NCBI GenBank assembly: GCA_000934455.1
Contig: KN886773.1
Coordinates: 56,999-80,228, forward strand
DNA from: Apostichopus parvimensis
Lineage: Eukaryota; Echinodermata; Holothuroidea; Aspidochirotida; Stichopodidae
Reading direction: 5' to 3'
Length of the DNA: 23,230 nt
Shown here: positions 12,601 through 20,106 of the stretch, one piece after another
Layout: each line of letters begins with the position of its first letter
Position numbering within the stretch: the first letter of the stretch is position 1
The notes under the pieces: model-generated
Seen by the model: only the letters and a program-made list of their open reading frames with translations
What the model was told of the DNA's origin: nothing
Databases searched by the model: none
Program-made: the position numbers and the translations under genes

Positions 12601-13069
12601 CATAGCCAAGCACTGTTTGCAATAAGGCCTAGGCAATAACTGAATAAGCATAATTTTGGCTACTTAAATCATTGGTTGCTGTGTATAACCTTAACGCATT
12701 GTTATTTACCACGACCAAGTTTGTGTCACTAACTCCTAGCCTAACTTAGCCTTAAGTAGGCTACAGAATAAGGGTTGCCTTAGAAGCAATTCATAATGAT
12801 ATTTTTAACATCGTAGGCCTATTCTATAGCCTATCATTAGTGTGTTACAATATGGGGACCAAGGAATAGAAGACTAGCCATAACATGTCTAACGTAAGTG
12901 ACCATAAGTCTGTTTATTAAAATACATTTCTATTGTAGATGAATGAGTTTTAAAATCAATTCAATGTTTGGGTTTACTCATTTTTGCCTAACGTGAATAG
13001 AAACTGAAATATGACAGGGATTGCAATTGCCAACTCACCAATCTGTTTTTCACGTATGGAGGCGGCCAT
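559..13069 (-). CDS. SCFD1: SCFD1/SLY1, Sec1/Munc18-family vesicle fusion protein (partial, 18 exons)
   Basis: SM (Sec1/Munc18) protein that binds syntaxin-5/Sed5-type SNAREs and promotes ER-Golgi and intra-Golgi membrane fusion on the cytosolic side. Eighteen exons read on the minus strand join in frame to 565 complete codons plus two bases. Every intron has GT-AG ends and every phase matches. The joined product follows vertebrate SCFD1 from end to end: the start MAASIRE, then [97 protein letters not shown] and [11 protein letters not shown]. The N-terminus lacks most of the alanine run of the human protein. Roughly 60-65 C-terminal residues (the part beginning NKNPFQEAIVF in human) should lie left of base 1. 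Introns (5' to 3'): 12234-13038, 11692-12162, 11027-11602, 10583-10935, 9865-10459, 8859-9776, 8143-8712, 7225-8056, 6703-7124, 5599-6565, 5239-5507, 4356-5164, 4104-4273, 3402-3938, 2652-3321, 1678-2515, 612-1623. No disabling change seen. Confidence 0.96.
1186..1290. repeat. Possible interspersed repeat with (ATGT)n edge
   Basis: A short ATGT microsatellite (1186-1203) abuts a GC-richer segment that contains the inverted word CTGCAAGCAG and stands out from the AT-rich intron. A microsatellite at one border is common for SINE or other short interspersed elements. The family is not identified. Confidence 0.35.
1317..1410. repeat. Short degenerate tandem repeat (AACTCTGTAACACTGATGGA-like)
   Basis: Four decaying copies of a 20-28-bp unit built on CTGTAACACTGATGGAT in SCFD1 intron 17. 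The rest of that intron (612-1623) shows no further structure I can name. Confidence 0.7.
1624..1677 (-). CDS. SCFD1: SCFD1 coding exon 17
   Basis: Eighteen codons, residues 531-548: [18 protein letters not shown], against human NLPVTRILDNLMEMKSNP. Acceptor CCTACAG, donor GTAAAT. A small exon found by matching the expected protein between flanking splice sites. Confidence 0.93.
1977..2093. repeat. (GGA)n polypurine tract in SCFD1 intron 16
   Basis: About 117 bases of almost uninterrupted purine on the plus strand, mostly GGA and GGGGA. The plus strand is the SCFD1 template strand. The tract could form G-quadruplex or triplex DNA. The proline-rich and glycine-rich ORFs over it are low-complexity shadows. 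Confidence 0.85.
2516..2651 (-). CDS. SCFD1: SCFD1 coding exon 16
   Basis: Residues 485-530: [20 protein letters not shown], then [20 protein letters not shown] and FVVKKH. The [13 protein letters not shown] block is shared with human [13 protein letters not shown]. Donor GTAAGT, end phase 0. Confidence 0.95.
3322..3401 (-). CDS. SCFD1: SCFD1 coding exon 15
   Basis: Residues 459-485: [20 protein letters not shown], then QYIKQW, ending at phase 2 with donor GTAAGT. Matches human [15 protein letters not shown]. The intron upstream of it (3402-3938) is almost filled by a triplicated repeat. Confidence 0.94.
3415..3850. repeat. Three tandem copies of a ~140-bp unit in SCFD1 intron 14
   Basis: Copies at about 3415-3564, 3565-3703 and 3704-3850, each holding AACATCAAGTGATACT, AACCTCTCTGGGGATAAATC and CAAACAGCTCGGTAACAC with small differences. 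Landmark spacing is 146 and then 139 bases. The array fills most of the 537-base intron. On the SCFD1 strand each copy carries a TTTTCC-type pyrimidine stretch like the one in front of exon 15. Confidence 0.92.
3939..4103 (-). CDS. SCFD1: SCFD1 coding exon 14
   Basis: Residues 404-458 (55 codons): [20 protein letters not shown], then a stretch including [18 protein letters not shown] and IIHYICTP. Aligns with human KLDVYFEYEEKIMSKTTLDKS and DPDAGTPEDKMRLFLIYYI. Donor GTGAGT. Confidence 0.95.
4274..4355 (-). CDS. SCFD1: SCFD1 coding exon 13
   Basis: Residues 376-403: [20 protein letters not shown], then TALLEEIK. Almost identical to human over [21 protein letters not shown]. Acceptor CTTGTGCAG, donor GTAACA, end phase 0. 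Confidence 0.96.
4552..4591 (+). ncRNA. Minimal hammerhead-like ribozyme relic, copy 1
   Basis: Layout fits a small dimeric hammerhead: stem I GCCT/AGGC (4552-4555 with 4587-4590), core TTGAAGA (4556-4562; canonical CTGANGA, so the first base is changed), stem II closing around GCT (64-69 with 73-78 of block 45xx, one mismatch), GAAA (4579-4582), then a self-complementary ACGT (4582-4585) as stem III, and the GTC cleavage triplet ending at 4586. Small variants of this kind that cleave as dimers are known from Penelope-like retrotransposons. It lies in SCFD1 intron 12, antisense to that gene. The changed core base suggests a decayed copy. Confidence 0.5.
5165..5238 (-). CDS. SCFD1: SCFD1 coding exon 12
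   Basis: Residues 352-376: [20 protein letters not shown], then TSAV, ending at phase 2. A GTAAGG lies 4 bases inside the chosen GTACGT donor, but only the GTACGT site joins in frame to exon 13 and gives the SAVSSLPELL of the family. Confidence 0.92.
5508..5598 (-). CDS. SCFD1: SCFD1 coding exon 11
   Basis: Residues 321-351: [20 protein letters not shown], then [10 protein letters not shown]. Helical charged segment matching human FPEVAESVQQELESYRAQEDEV. Acceptor CTTTCAG, donor GTACGT, end phase 0. Confidence 0.95.
5630..6325. repeat. 33-bp minisatellite, about 21 copies, in SCFD1 intron 10
   Basis: The unit is TTCCCATTTGATATCATCAA followed by TGTTCTGTGTGTG. Copies between 5830 and 6060 are nearly identical and the outer ones more diverged. 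Near 6165-6290 two 66-bp dimers (GATACC unit plus CATATGATATC unit) repeat. Because 33 is a multiple of three and the unit lacks stops in several frames, long ORFs run through both strands. They have no splice or start logic and I do not treat them as genes. Confidence 0.97.
6566..6702 (-). CDS. SCFD1: SCFD1 coding exon 10
   Basis: Residues 276-321: [13 protein letters not shown], then a lineage-variable linker ([13 protein letters not shown]), then [19 protein letters not shown]. The ending aligns with human SYDLTPVDKFWQKHKG; the linker is divergent. Donor GTAAGT, phase 2. Confidence 0.93.
7125..7224 (-). CDS. SCFD1: SCFD1 coding exon 9
   Basis: Residues 242-275: [20 protein letters not shown], then [13 protein letters not shown]. 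This is the RPLLV-(I/L)-(I/V)-DRN-D signature of SM proteins. Donor GTGAGT, end phase 0. Confidence 0.96.
7511..7551. repeat. Poly-C/CT tract in SCFD1 intron 8
   Basis: Pyrimidine run with about 15 consecutive C followed by (CT)n. A simple repeat and a likely assembly or slippage hotspot. Confidence 0.85.
8057..8142 (-). CDS. SCFD1: SCFD1 coding exon 8
   Basis: Residues 214-242: [20 protein letters not shown], then DSLQAGQF, ending at phase 2 so that Ser is completed in the next exon. Acceptor TCGCACAG, donor [20 protein letters not shown] is identical to human over that stretch. Confidence 0.95.
8713..8858 (-). CDS. SCFD1: SCFD1 coding exon 7
   Basis: Residues 165-213. Begins [20 protein letters not shown] and includes [17 protein letters not shown], one of the best conserved SLY1 blocks. 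Acceptor TTCCCAG, donor GTGTGT, end phase 0. Confidence 0.95.
9777..9864 (-). CDS. SCFD1: SCFD1 coding exon 6
   Basis: Residues 136-165: [20 protein letters not shown], then [10 protein letters not shown] across the junction at phase 1. VFDQYLNFI(S/T)LED is shared with vertebrates. Donor GTGAGT. Confidence 0.94.
9993..10035. repeat. C-rich pyrimidine tract in SCFD1 intron 5
   Basis: CT and C runs with short interruptions, similar to the tract at 7511-7551. No other structure noted in this intron. Confidence 0.7.
10460..10582 (-). CDS. SCFD1: SCFD1 coding exon 5
   Basis: Residues 95-135 (41 whole codons): [20 protein letters not shown], then [21 protein letters not shown]. Acceptor TTTCCAG, donor GTATCA. 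Matches the [15 protein letters not shown] block of human SCFD1. Confidence 0.95.
10936..11026 (-). CDS. SCFD1: SCFD1 coding exon 4
   Basis: Residues 64-94. Completes a Leu codon across the junction, then reads [19 protein letters not shown] and [11 protein letters not shown]. Acceptor ATTAACAG, donor GTAAAT, end phase 0. Confidence 0.95.
11603..11691 (-). CDS. SCFD1: SCFD1 coding exon 3
   Basis: Residues 35-64, ending at phase 2 before GTAAG. Holds [20 protein letters not shown], the family-conserved start of domain 1 in SM proteins of the SLY1 branch. Confidence 0.94.
12163..12233 (-). CDS. SCFD1: SCFD1 coding exon 2
   Basis: Residues 11-34. The acceptor TTTACAG precedes CTGCC and the donor is GTAGGC. 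Encodes [11 protein letters not shown] and ends EPSWK at phase 0, matching the N-terminal lobe of SLY1. Confidence 0.93.
12494..12530 (+). repeat. Hammerhead-like relic, copy 2 (degenerate)
   Basis: Second copy of the element at 4552-4591, in SCFD1 intron 1 and on the same strand. Stem I GCCT/AGGC is kept and the core CTGAAGA is canonical. The stem II region is a perfect GATCCT-GCT-AGGATC palindrome. GAAA has become AAAA and the ACGTC segment has become ACTTC. Similarity continues downstream (ACTTACTTTTACACA) to about 12545 and then stops. Likely a dead fragment of the same retroelement family. Confidence 0.5.
13039..13069 (-). CDS. SCFD1: SCFD1 coding exon 1 (start codon)
   Basis: Encodes [10 protein letters not shown] plus one base (phase 1), followed by a GTGAGT donor. 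The ATG sits in a CAAAATGGCC context with A at -3. SIRE(K/R)Q matches the vertebrate protein just after its alanine-rich start. The 5' UTR boundary cannot be placed. Confidence 0.9.
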
Positions 13070-13073
13070 TTTG
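13061..13073 (-). promoter_or_regulatory. YY1-like element over the SCFD1 start codon
   Basis: CAAAATGGCCGCC on the SCFD1 strand differs by one base from the AAAATGGCGGC core of YY1 sites, which often overlap the start of housekeeping genes. Here the ATG of the motif is the start codon itself, which implies a short 5' UTR. Binding is inferred only. Confidence 0.4.
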
Positions 13074-14390
13074 AAATTAATACAATCAGTAACGGTGGCG
13101 CTGCAAACAAATAGTTATCGAGTCTATTTCACACATGCACAACATGTAAACAATGTATTGTAAATACGAAAATCACAGTGTAGTTCAGGCTAGCTATATA
13201 TGCTGAATAAAGACGGTAACAATACGTTCTTGAGTTCTTAAAAGAAATCATCAAACAGTTATAACCAAATTGTATATAAAGGTTGTATATGTTACCGATA
13301 AATAAATTCTTTATCTTCTTCTCAAATTTTATGAGCCTATGGTGTAGGAGCAATCATGTATGTAGACCTCTATTTGCCTAGATGCAGCCCTAGCCTAACT
13401 TAAATTAAAGGTAAGTTGCAGTCTACTTTCGATGTAGGGTACATACAACACTTATAACAAAATAGTATTAGTAGCCTAATGCTTAAGAGTAACCCAGTGT
13501 CATCAAAGCTAGGGCATATATCCATACCATCTAGAGCTGGCTAGAGAAATATTATCTCTCGAGCCTATATCCAGTGCAGCGGTCCAGATCTAACCTCTAC
13601 TGTAGGTTTAGCTAGGCTATAGATGTGTAAATTATGTTTCCATGCCTGGGCTAGCCTACATTACTCTAGGTGTAAGGATAATTGAGATAATTGATACACT
13701 CATTTGAAATGTGTACGTTGTATGCTGGTATACCGTAACTTCGCTAGTCCCCAAACTTCATGCACTGTTTAATACAAATGTGGCTGCACTGATACTAGAC
13801 ACTGTAGTTGCCGTGTTTGTACCTAGTCAAATAGTAACCACTTTTATTTTTAATCACAAGTTTAATCAGCAAGCCCTAACAAAACTGACCAAATTCACAA
13901 CAGTGAAACAAGGAAACATCAATGTTGTATTTTGAGACACTTCGTGGATTATTCCACCCGTTTGGCAGAATTGTACAGGAAACCTCAAGTATGCATGAGC
14001 AGTTTGACAACCAACCTTCATGAGTATAATAATTTCTATTTCTGTCAGAATCTTGTCAAGCCATTGATGAAATCAATATTTCTGAAGGATAGAACTAAAC
14101 CACTAAGCAAATCAGATGAGATCTTCATCCCCTTACTATATAGGAAATTTACAGTATACCATCATACAGGGTGTTTAGAATTAGTTCCTTTGTTATACAG
14201 ATCAAGAAATAAATTATCCTTCTGGCTTTTATATTGTTCTGAATAAAGACAGAATGAATACAGGCAAAATTTGCCTAATTTGATGATAAAACAGTTTAAA
14301 GTCATCTATTTGGTCAAGCATCAGTCAATAATTTTATAATTGTCATTTATAGATCATGTGGTTTTTGAAATCTGAGTAAAAGTCTTAAAA

Positions 14391-14470
14391 TTCATGAATT
14401 CACTTATTTTTCACTTATTACTTATTACTTTTCACTTATTATTCATGAATTCACTTAAATTCATGAATTG
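14391..14470. repeat. Palindromic ATTCATGAATT triplet with CACTTATT repeats
   Basis: ATTCATGAATT, itself palindromic, occurs three times in 80 bases, twice followed by CACTT, with three to four CACTTATT units between. It can form small hairpins or a bidirectional protein site. It lies about 80 bases before the B4GAT1-like 5' UTR acceptor. Confidence 0.7.
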
Positions 14471-14545
14471 TATCAGCCATGTCCTTGCCAGGTTGCCATT
14501 AAAATGTGCTGTGTGGACCTGTGTCATTTTCCTTATATTTTTTGC

Positions 14546-14547
14546 AG
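14546..14547 (+). other. Predicted 5' UTR splice acceptor of the B4GAT1-like gene
   Basis: A pyrimidine-rich stretch from 14527 ends in TTTTTTGCAG at 14547. No in-frame coding sequence joins across it, so it most likely splices an upstream noncoding exon to the first coding exon, starting at 14548. Confidence 0.5.
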
Positions 14548-14556
14548 AGAGATTGT

Positions 14557-14657
14557 ATGCAAAGGGTTTTGTTTGGCACAAAAAGATGAACTTCCCACAT
14601 GCAGCAAGCCCAACTAACAGACAGATTGATTCTGTTCTCTCGACGACAATGGTCTGA
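14557..14657 (+). promoter_or_regulatory. Two overlapping upstream ORFs in the B4GAT1-like leader
   Basis: uORF1 runs 14557-14589 (10 codons). Its stop overlaps the ATG of uORF2 in an ATGA arrangement. uORF2 runs 14586-14657 (23 codons) and ends 13 bases before the main ATG at 14671. Such an arrangement could damp translation or rely on reinitiation. It depends on transcription or splicing placing this segment in the mRNA. Confidence 0.4.
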
Positions 14658-14670
14658 AAAGGAATTAAAA

Positions 14671-15570
14671 ATGCGATCATCACCACCTATTGTTTGGCTA
14701 CTTGTACTCTTAGTGGTCACGGTTCTCATCTTGCAAGTCATACACCTTGTTATCTTCTCTTGTTTGGAGATGAAGAAAACTGGAAAGTTGAAAACATTTG
14801 AAAAAATTTCACAGCGGAGGAAGAAAAGTCACCGTCTGTCATACTTTCGGATGGATACGAGAGGATCTTACCAAATATACCATTCAGTTGCGGATGAGAC
14901 CGACAACAACCGGCTACCAAAAGATTCGGTCACCATGGTAACACACTGCAGCCCTCACAACATGCATTATCTACCTGCTTTGGTGGAGAGGTGGAAAGGC
15001 CCCATTTCATTGGCTGTTTTCACTTCTTCCGAAGACTTCCAAGCTACTTTAAGTGTAATACACAGCTTTTCAAGCTGCTTCACCGATATCCAAAATCATG
15101 TGCAGTTTCACCTTGTTCTTCCCATGGACACTGTTGATCAAATACGATCGTTGAATTTAACCCGCAGAATAAAAATTCTGTGCAAAAACTTAAATTCACA
15201 TATTAAGACACACATCAAAACCAAAAATTATGCGCTAACCGGAGTCCCTTACCCCAACAATCTCCTTAGAAATGTTGGCCGGTTGGCTGCAAGAACAAAC
15301 TTTGTACTCACTGTGGATATAGATTTATTACCCAGTTCGGTTCTTTTCTCACAAACTCTGCAATTTCTGAAATATGAGAGCTTAACACCGAGTTTCAAGA
15401 CGACTGCTTATGTACTTCCTGTGTTTGAACTGGAGGATGGTAAACCAGTGCCTAAGGATAAGCCTGAAATAGTAGACGCTATTAGTGATGGAACGGTCAG
15501 ACAATTTTACACTGAAATTTGTTACAGATGTCACAGTCCAACAGACTACGAAAGCTGGATCAAAACAAAG
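14671..15570 (+). CDS. B4GAT1: B4GAT1-like coding exon 1
   Basis: 300 codons holding the membrane anchor, stem and most of the catalytic domain, with the DID motif at residues 216-218. Ends ...DYESWIKTK before donor GTAAGG at phase 0. The open frame runs only three codons past the donor, which supports splicing. Confidence 0.93.
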
Positions 15571-17299
15571 GTAAGGGTTTGACAGTCATCTCTTTCGTCG
15601 CCAAAACCGTTGCGATGCATGTTTGTTGCATTTTACACAGCACTACCTGACATTCGCGTAATATCCTCACAGTTTAGGCTAAATTATCTGTAGGGATATA
15701 CTGTATCCTGTCAGTGAATTTTCATGAACAGAAGAACACACTTCTTAGGCATATCCCTCGAACTTCAAAAAGAGGAACATTTTCTATGGATGTTTAACTT
15801 GTCCTCAGTGGTATGGATTTTTTGGTTGTGGTATTATGTCTCTCAATGAATATATTTAAATTCTCCCTTCACAAATGGTAGTGAACTTTCGACTTAATTT
15901 GCTCTGAAGAATGTAAGTCTTAGAGCATATTGTTTGAGTTTTTGTGAAGATTATTTCTCTCACAGCCTGGTTGGACTCAGATTGTTACTTGTGCGAATCC
16001 ATCCAAGTGAAGCCTTCAAATTGAAGCATACTTGTGCTAAAATTTCTCAAAAGTACTTTCTAATATGCAGTATGAGGTTCTGATCTTTCAAAACCCTTTT
16101 CTACAGAATGAGGTATATTAAACAGTAAATATATGCCAGTGAAAATGGAAACACTATAACGATTGTGGCAGGTTGGTCAATAGTGACCATTATCTGTCTT
16201 GCTAAACTTACTAGCATATTTGTGGGCAGTGCTTTTAAGTCCTATAATGGCTATGATCATGTCATAACCAAAGGTACTCTATTTTTTTTTTGCCTCTTTT
16301 ACAGAGTTCAGTTGACAGTCTTCATGTAGCATATGCAGTGGAGTACATGCCACTGTTTGAACCCTTCTTCATTGTACACAAGAGTGCCCCACTATATGAC
16401 GAACGTTTCAAACAGTACGGCTATAATAGGATCAGCAACGTAAGTAATCCTGGAACAGGAAGTCACTTTATCTTCTCCAGTATCTACACAAGGCTTTGTT
16501 TGCAACATATCATATACACTAACCCACTTCACGAAACACTCACATGTCACTACAGTAGAATGTATTGTCATATGATATCGTTGTCTGAACAGATGATTTA
16601 AACATACATTAGTTATGAAAAGCAAGTTAAAATAAGAAAACACATCAACAATTTAGTCAGGGTCCAGTACGGTTTCATGTTAGATATATACCTAGGCCTA
16701 TGCTACTTGGCATACTAAGGGTCTTGGCAGAAGACGATATTATGATCTGGTGAAGCTTATCATCAATGGGCACCTCTTATGCAAGAAAGAAATCTAGTGT
16801 TTCATCGTTTGCTTGGAATAAGTCGCATGACATATCTACATCTCATGAGACATGAAATATGCATTTAATATGTAATTGTGATTATATTCAACCTGCCACA
16901 TTAAACCTCTATTCTTGTTTAAATGTCGAAGAAGAGGGTCACCTGGATTGAAAGGTAAGAATTTAGGACAGGTTGGGACATCTCCATTCTTAAAACAAAT
17001 CAGAGATTTTGCACACAAGATTTGTTTTGTAAGCAGTATCGTGTATCATATTTTGTATGACGTCTCAATTTTTTCCTCCTTATTCTACTTTCTAGACTTG
17101 CGAACTGTACATGGCGGGTTTTACATTCGTTGTCATGGATTCAGGATTCCTGGTACATCAGGGCTACAAGAGGAAAGAAACGTTTCACACCAGTAAAGAT
17201 AAAGAAAATGCTGCCAACAGAGAACTGTTTAGCCAGATAGTGGATGAATTGCACGTGAAATATCCCGAGTCTGTTGGATCCTGTCGAAATCAAATGTGA
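14671..17299 (+). CDS. B4GAT1: B4GAT1-like beta-1,4-glucuronyltransferase (GT49 family), complete
   Basis: Golgi type II membrane glycosyltransferase. In vertebrates B4GAT1 adds glucuronic acid to xylose on alpha-dystroglycan, priming matriglycan made by LARGE. Three exons (14671-15570, 16305-16439, 17096-17299) join at phase 0 through GT-AG introns to 412 residues, close to the 415 of human. Residues 7-29 are a hydrophobic signal anchor with a short cytosolic tail. YPNNLLRN is followed by the metal-binding D-I-D at 216-218 (VDIDLLPS). The later blocks FYTEICYRCHSPTDY, FEPFFIVHKSAPLYDERFKQ, YGYNRIS and FLVHQGYK (His 366, the expected metal ligand) follow human B4GAT1 in order. One NLT sequon lies before the DxD. 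The start at 14671 has A at -3 and puts the anchor at the N-terminus. An in-frame ATG at 14599 would add 24 residues but has a poor context. Whether it is the 1:1 orthologue or an expanded GT49 paralogue cannot be settled here. Confidence 0.93.
16305..16439 (+). CDS. B4GAT1: B4GAT1-like coding exon 2
   Basis: 45 codons: SSVDSLHVAYAVEYMPLFEP, then FFIVHKSAPLYDERF and KQYGYNRISN. Acceptor TTTTACAG, donor GTAAGT. Aligns with human [20 protein letters not shown] and the following DERFRQYGFNRIS. Confidence 0.95.
17096..17299 (+). CDS. B4GAT1: B4GAT1-like coding exon 3 (terminal)
   Basis: 67 codons plus TGA: TCELYMAGFTFVVMDSGFLV, then HQGYKRKETFH and KYPESVGSCRNQM. Acceptor TTTCTAG. Matches human [20 protein letters not shown] and the closing ARYPNSPRRC. 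Confidence 0.95.
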   Translation, partial: TCELYMAGFTFVVMDSGFLVHQGYKRKETFHTSKDKENAANRELFSQIVDELHVKYPESVGSCRNQM

Positions 17300-17803
17300 G
17301 AAAGGTTGGCCCCATTTAAAATGGAACTGATTCCTCATTTTCAAACTAAACCACTTTGATTATTATAGGATCGTTTTCATGTATGGTTCAAATCTCCTTG
17401 TTTGAGTATCATAACGACAGCAATAATAACACAGATAGAGAGAGAGAGAGAGGTGGAGAGAGAAAATGACGCTGAATTGTGTATGAGGCAAATGTAGTCA
17501 GCATCTACATTTTCATACTTTGTAGCCTGCAAAATAATTGGTTCTCAAAGTCTGTAATGTACTCACAGTTTCGTGAAGAGTTAGATTATAATAAGCCCAT
17601 AGACGACTTACAGTTATATGTTGGATTCTTGTCTAGAATTGGTTTCCTATGATTGAATGGGGAAGTAGGTGGTAATTTGTTTATCTGGTGGAGATATGGT
17701 TCATAAAAGTCGGTCAGTATCGCCCAAAATTTGTTTAGTTCAATGTGATGAGTACCGCAGTCTTCTCATACTCATGTCACATCTCTCTGACATGGAGATG
17801 TCT

Positions 17804-17870
17804 AGTAGTGGTTAGAGTGTCTACCCAACAAACCATCTGTTCCCTGGTTCAAAACCTCACCAAAAACCAA
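17804..17870 (+). mobile_element. tRNA-derived SINE head with Pol III A and B boxes
   Basis: TAGTGGTTAGAGTGTCT (17806-17822) resembles a tRNA D-arm/A box, and GGTTCAAAACC (17846-17856) matches the B box consensus GGTTCRANNCC. The spacing fits the two halves of a tRNA. No acceptor-stem closure is seen, so this is a SINE head rather than a tRNA gene. The 3' limit of the element is not clear. Confidence 0.5.
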
Positions 17871-18515
17871 ATTCATTCCACCAATTAAAAAAAGATGCTC
17901 TTTTGCAGTGTTGTGGAGCATTCTTCCATGGATTTTGTATTTCTAGTTTGCCTTGATCGAGGAACTGGGATTTGGTTCTGTCTTTTTAATGGATTTGAAG
18001 CAAACTTTGTTCCCCGTAGTTGCACCTTAGTGTTGGATGATGAATGGGGAGCCTTCACCTCTTTCAGCATGTGAGACAGATGCTGAGTTAGGCCCTGGTG
18101 CATGAATAGGTGTGACTGTTACAATTCATCAAAACGGGAAAGCTTTGACCGTGTGATGCGGTGTTCATCCACAAATATCAGACCGGTAAGGTTTCAAATG
18201 AGCTGACGTTGGATTGTGAAACCTTTGGGGGGAAATCTAAACTAAATATACTTTTACTCTATTTAAACGATAAGATCGCCCGAAGTTCCAAACTGATCAG
18301 TGAAGGAAGCTTTTCTGGTGACCTGTCAAAAATATTCCTGAAAGTCAATGTCCATACAGGTGTAGGGGAGTAACATGATCATTATGATGGTCATTACTTT
18401 GACATTTCAGAGCATGGAATGAAGGATTTGAAAACATAATGAAATTTACCCTTTATAACAACCCAATTTTTAATGCTGGACTCAAAATTGGGTTGCACAT
18501 TTTGTATGGCTCTCG

Positions 18516-18926
18516 GCAGTAATTGAGCAAGAAGGTGTTTTAGTCCCCAGATAGAAGTCATGTCTTTTGTTTGTAAAATGAATAGACGGTGCTACAATAC
18601 CTAATTTAGGGGGCATAGATTTGACCAGGAGACTCTTTTGTTAACTTGTTCATTGTATTACTGTACAATGGGGTTCCTTGTATTCTGATATTCAATGTAT
18701 CTTACCATCCTCAGCACACTTTTACATCAAACAGTAATTGAGCAAAAAGTGTGCTAATCCCCATCTAGAAGTCTTATCTTTTGTTTTTATAATATGAATG
18801 GACAGACGGTGCTACAATTCATAATTTAGGAGGCATAATTTTAATAATTAGATCACACAACTCTTTTGTTAACTGGTTCTTTGTATTACTTTACAATGTG
18901 GTTACTTGTATTCTGATATTCAATAC
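18516..18926. repeat. Direct tandem duplication, ~185-195-bp copies
   Basis: Copy 1 at about 18516-18698 and copy 2 at about 18731-18926, offset 215 bases. Shared landmarks include CAGTAATTGAGCAA, ACGGTGCTACAAT, CTCTTTTGTTAACT, and CTTGTATTCTGATATTCAAT. Divergence and indels suggest an old duplication. Confidence 0.9.
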
Positions 18927-19087
18927 TTTTACAACAAAGTATGTAATTGTCAGGGAGTGACCACTTCTGTGTGGAACAGTTAAGTTAGGCTTGCCAATAC
19001 CATGAGTCAATTCAAACAAATTTAATAGCTTATCTTTTCCAGGTCACATATAATCACTTATTTATTGATTTCATCGTCGGTCATTAT

Positions 19088-19150
19088 TTTTCGCAAAGCG
19101 CCATGAGCAACTCCTGTCGGATACGGGCACTTTATAATTATTTATTATTC
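19088..19150 (+). mobile_element. LINE/SINE 3'-tail-like fragment
   Basis: CGCAAAGCGCCATGAGCAAC followed by a GGCACTTTATAATTATTTATT end resembles the widespread AAAGCGC(T)TTGAG...GCGCTATATAA tails of L2-like LINEs and the SINEs that borrow them. Recognised by pattern only; no coding part is present. Confidence 0.4.
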
Positions 19151-19289
19151 TGTATTTTTACCATTTATGTAATTCATTTGAATTAAATAATATAACTGGA
19201 TTATAAAAAAAAACAGCAACTTTATTCTTTCTCAGTTTTGTCTTGCTATTTGTCATTTACTCTCAGTCAAAGATTCTTCCCTCGCCCTG

Positions 19290-19307
19290 CCCCCCCCCCC
19301 CCCCCCC
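19290..19307. repeat. C18 homopolymer
   Basis: Eighteen consecutive cytosines, the longest homopolymer seen in the window. Confidence 0.95.
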
Positions 19308-20106
19308 TATCTTCAGGCCTTGTGATTGCTTTTTACATCCAATGAAACATATTTCAGTGATTAAGATTTTTTAAAGTGGGCAGGGACAAATGGAGTATCT
19401 TTAATTCACAAAGAAATCTATTCAGCTTTTTTTTCTGCCGTTTTGGTAATAGCTCAATTCCAGACTTATACAATATGTAATTCCTGGTGATTTACTGACA
19501 CCTGCCAGCCTTCAGGGCTAATAATTTAAAGATAAACATACAATTATTACAATTCCTTCCTATATTCCTAAAATGTTTGTTAAATGCAATGATGTAACTT
19601 GTTCAGAAATTCTTATATTGTGCCATGTCTATCCATGGGTGTTTATCAGTAATTTGGTCAACCATAAGTTCTAATTATCCATTCATAAAAAATAGTACAA
19701 GCTTTTCATAAACTTCTTGGTCAATATTTCACAATAAGAGATTGTGTATTGTTTTACATTACTGCTGTAACCTTTAAATATGAGGAATACAATAATTACA
19801 ACTGTAAAAGGAGTAATTTAAATGAAATGAAAAAGTCCACAAGAAAACTATGATAACAAACAAAATTAGTTTTTTTTTCAATTTACCTTCTATTTTCAAT
19901 ATTTACACTTTACACGTTTGGACCATCTTTACAATGCAACAAAAATGTAAAAAAAAATCTTAGTCTGCTTGTTTATAGAAACATGATGAAAAATTATCAT
20001 TTCATGGAAGATTAAAAGACTAAATATTAAAGTGATAGGAAAACCACTTATAGTTAACTTCCATATAAAGAGAGTAAGAACATCATACAAAGGGCCCCCT
20101 TGTTGC

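Larger units (their letters stand above)
13074..14547. other. Gap between divergent SCFD1 and B4GAT1-like genes
   Basis: No coding exon recognised. It should hold the SCFD1 promoter (right of 13069) and the promoter and first noncoding exon or intron of the B4GAT1-like gene. The left half continues a dense run of TAGGC/GCCTA words. Near 14391-14470 three ATTCATGAATT palindromes flank CACTTATT repeats. Two short plus-strand ORFs (13711-13935, 13932-14246) resemble nothing I know. Confidence 0.6.

Noticed and set aside
13711..14246. Two plus-strand ORFs of 74 and 104 codons upstream of the B4GAT1-like gene
   Set aside because: No recognisable domain, no splice-phase link to the glycosyltransferase exons, AT-rich composition.
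14599..14670. N-terminal extension of the glycosyltransferase from the upstream in-frame ATG
   Set aside because: Weak start context, preceded by uORFs, and it would bury the signal anchor behind 30 polar residues; the 412-residue form fits the family length better.
17804..17870. Functional tRNA gene
   Set aside because: A and B boxes are present, but the acceptor stem does not pair and the anticodon arm is not convincing.
17885..18373. Possible coding exons (minus ORF 17885-18103, plus frames with a GTAAGG near 18186)
   Set aside because: Several frames are open for 60-70 codons but none shows a known family or a consistent splice chain; could be a decayed element next to the SINE head.
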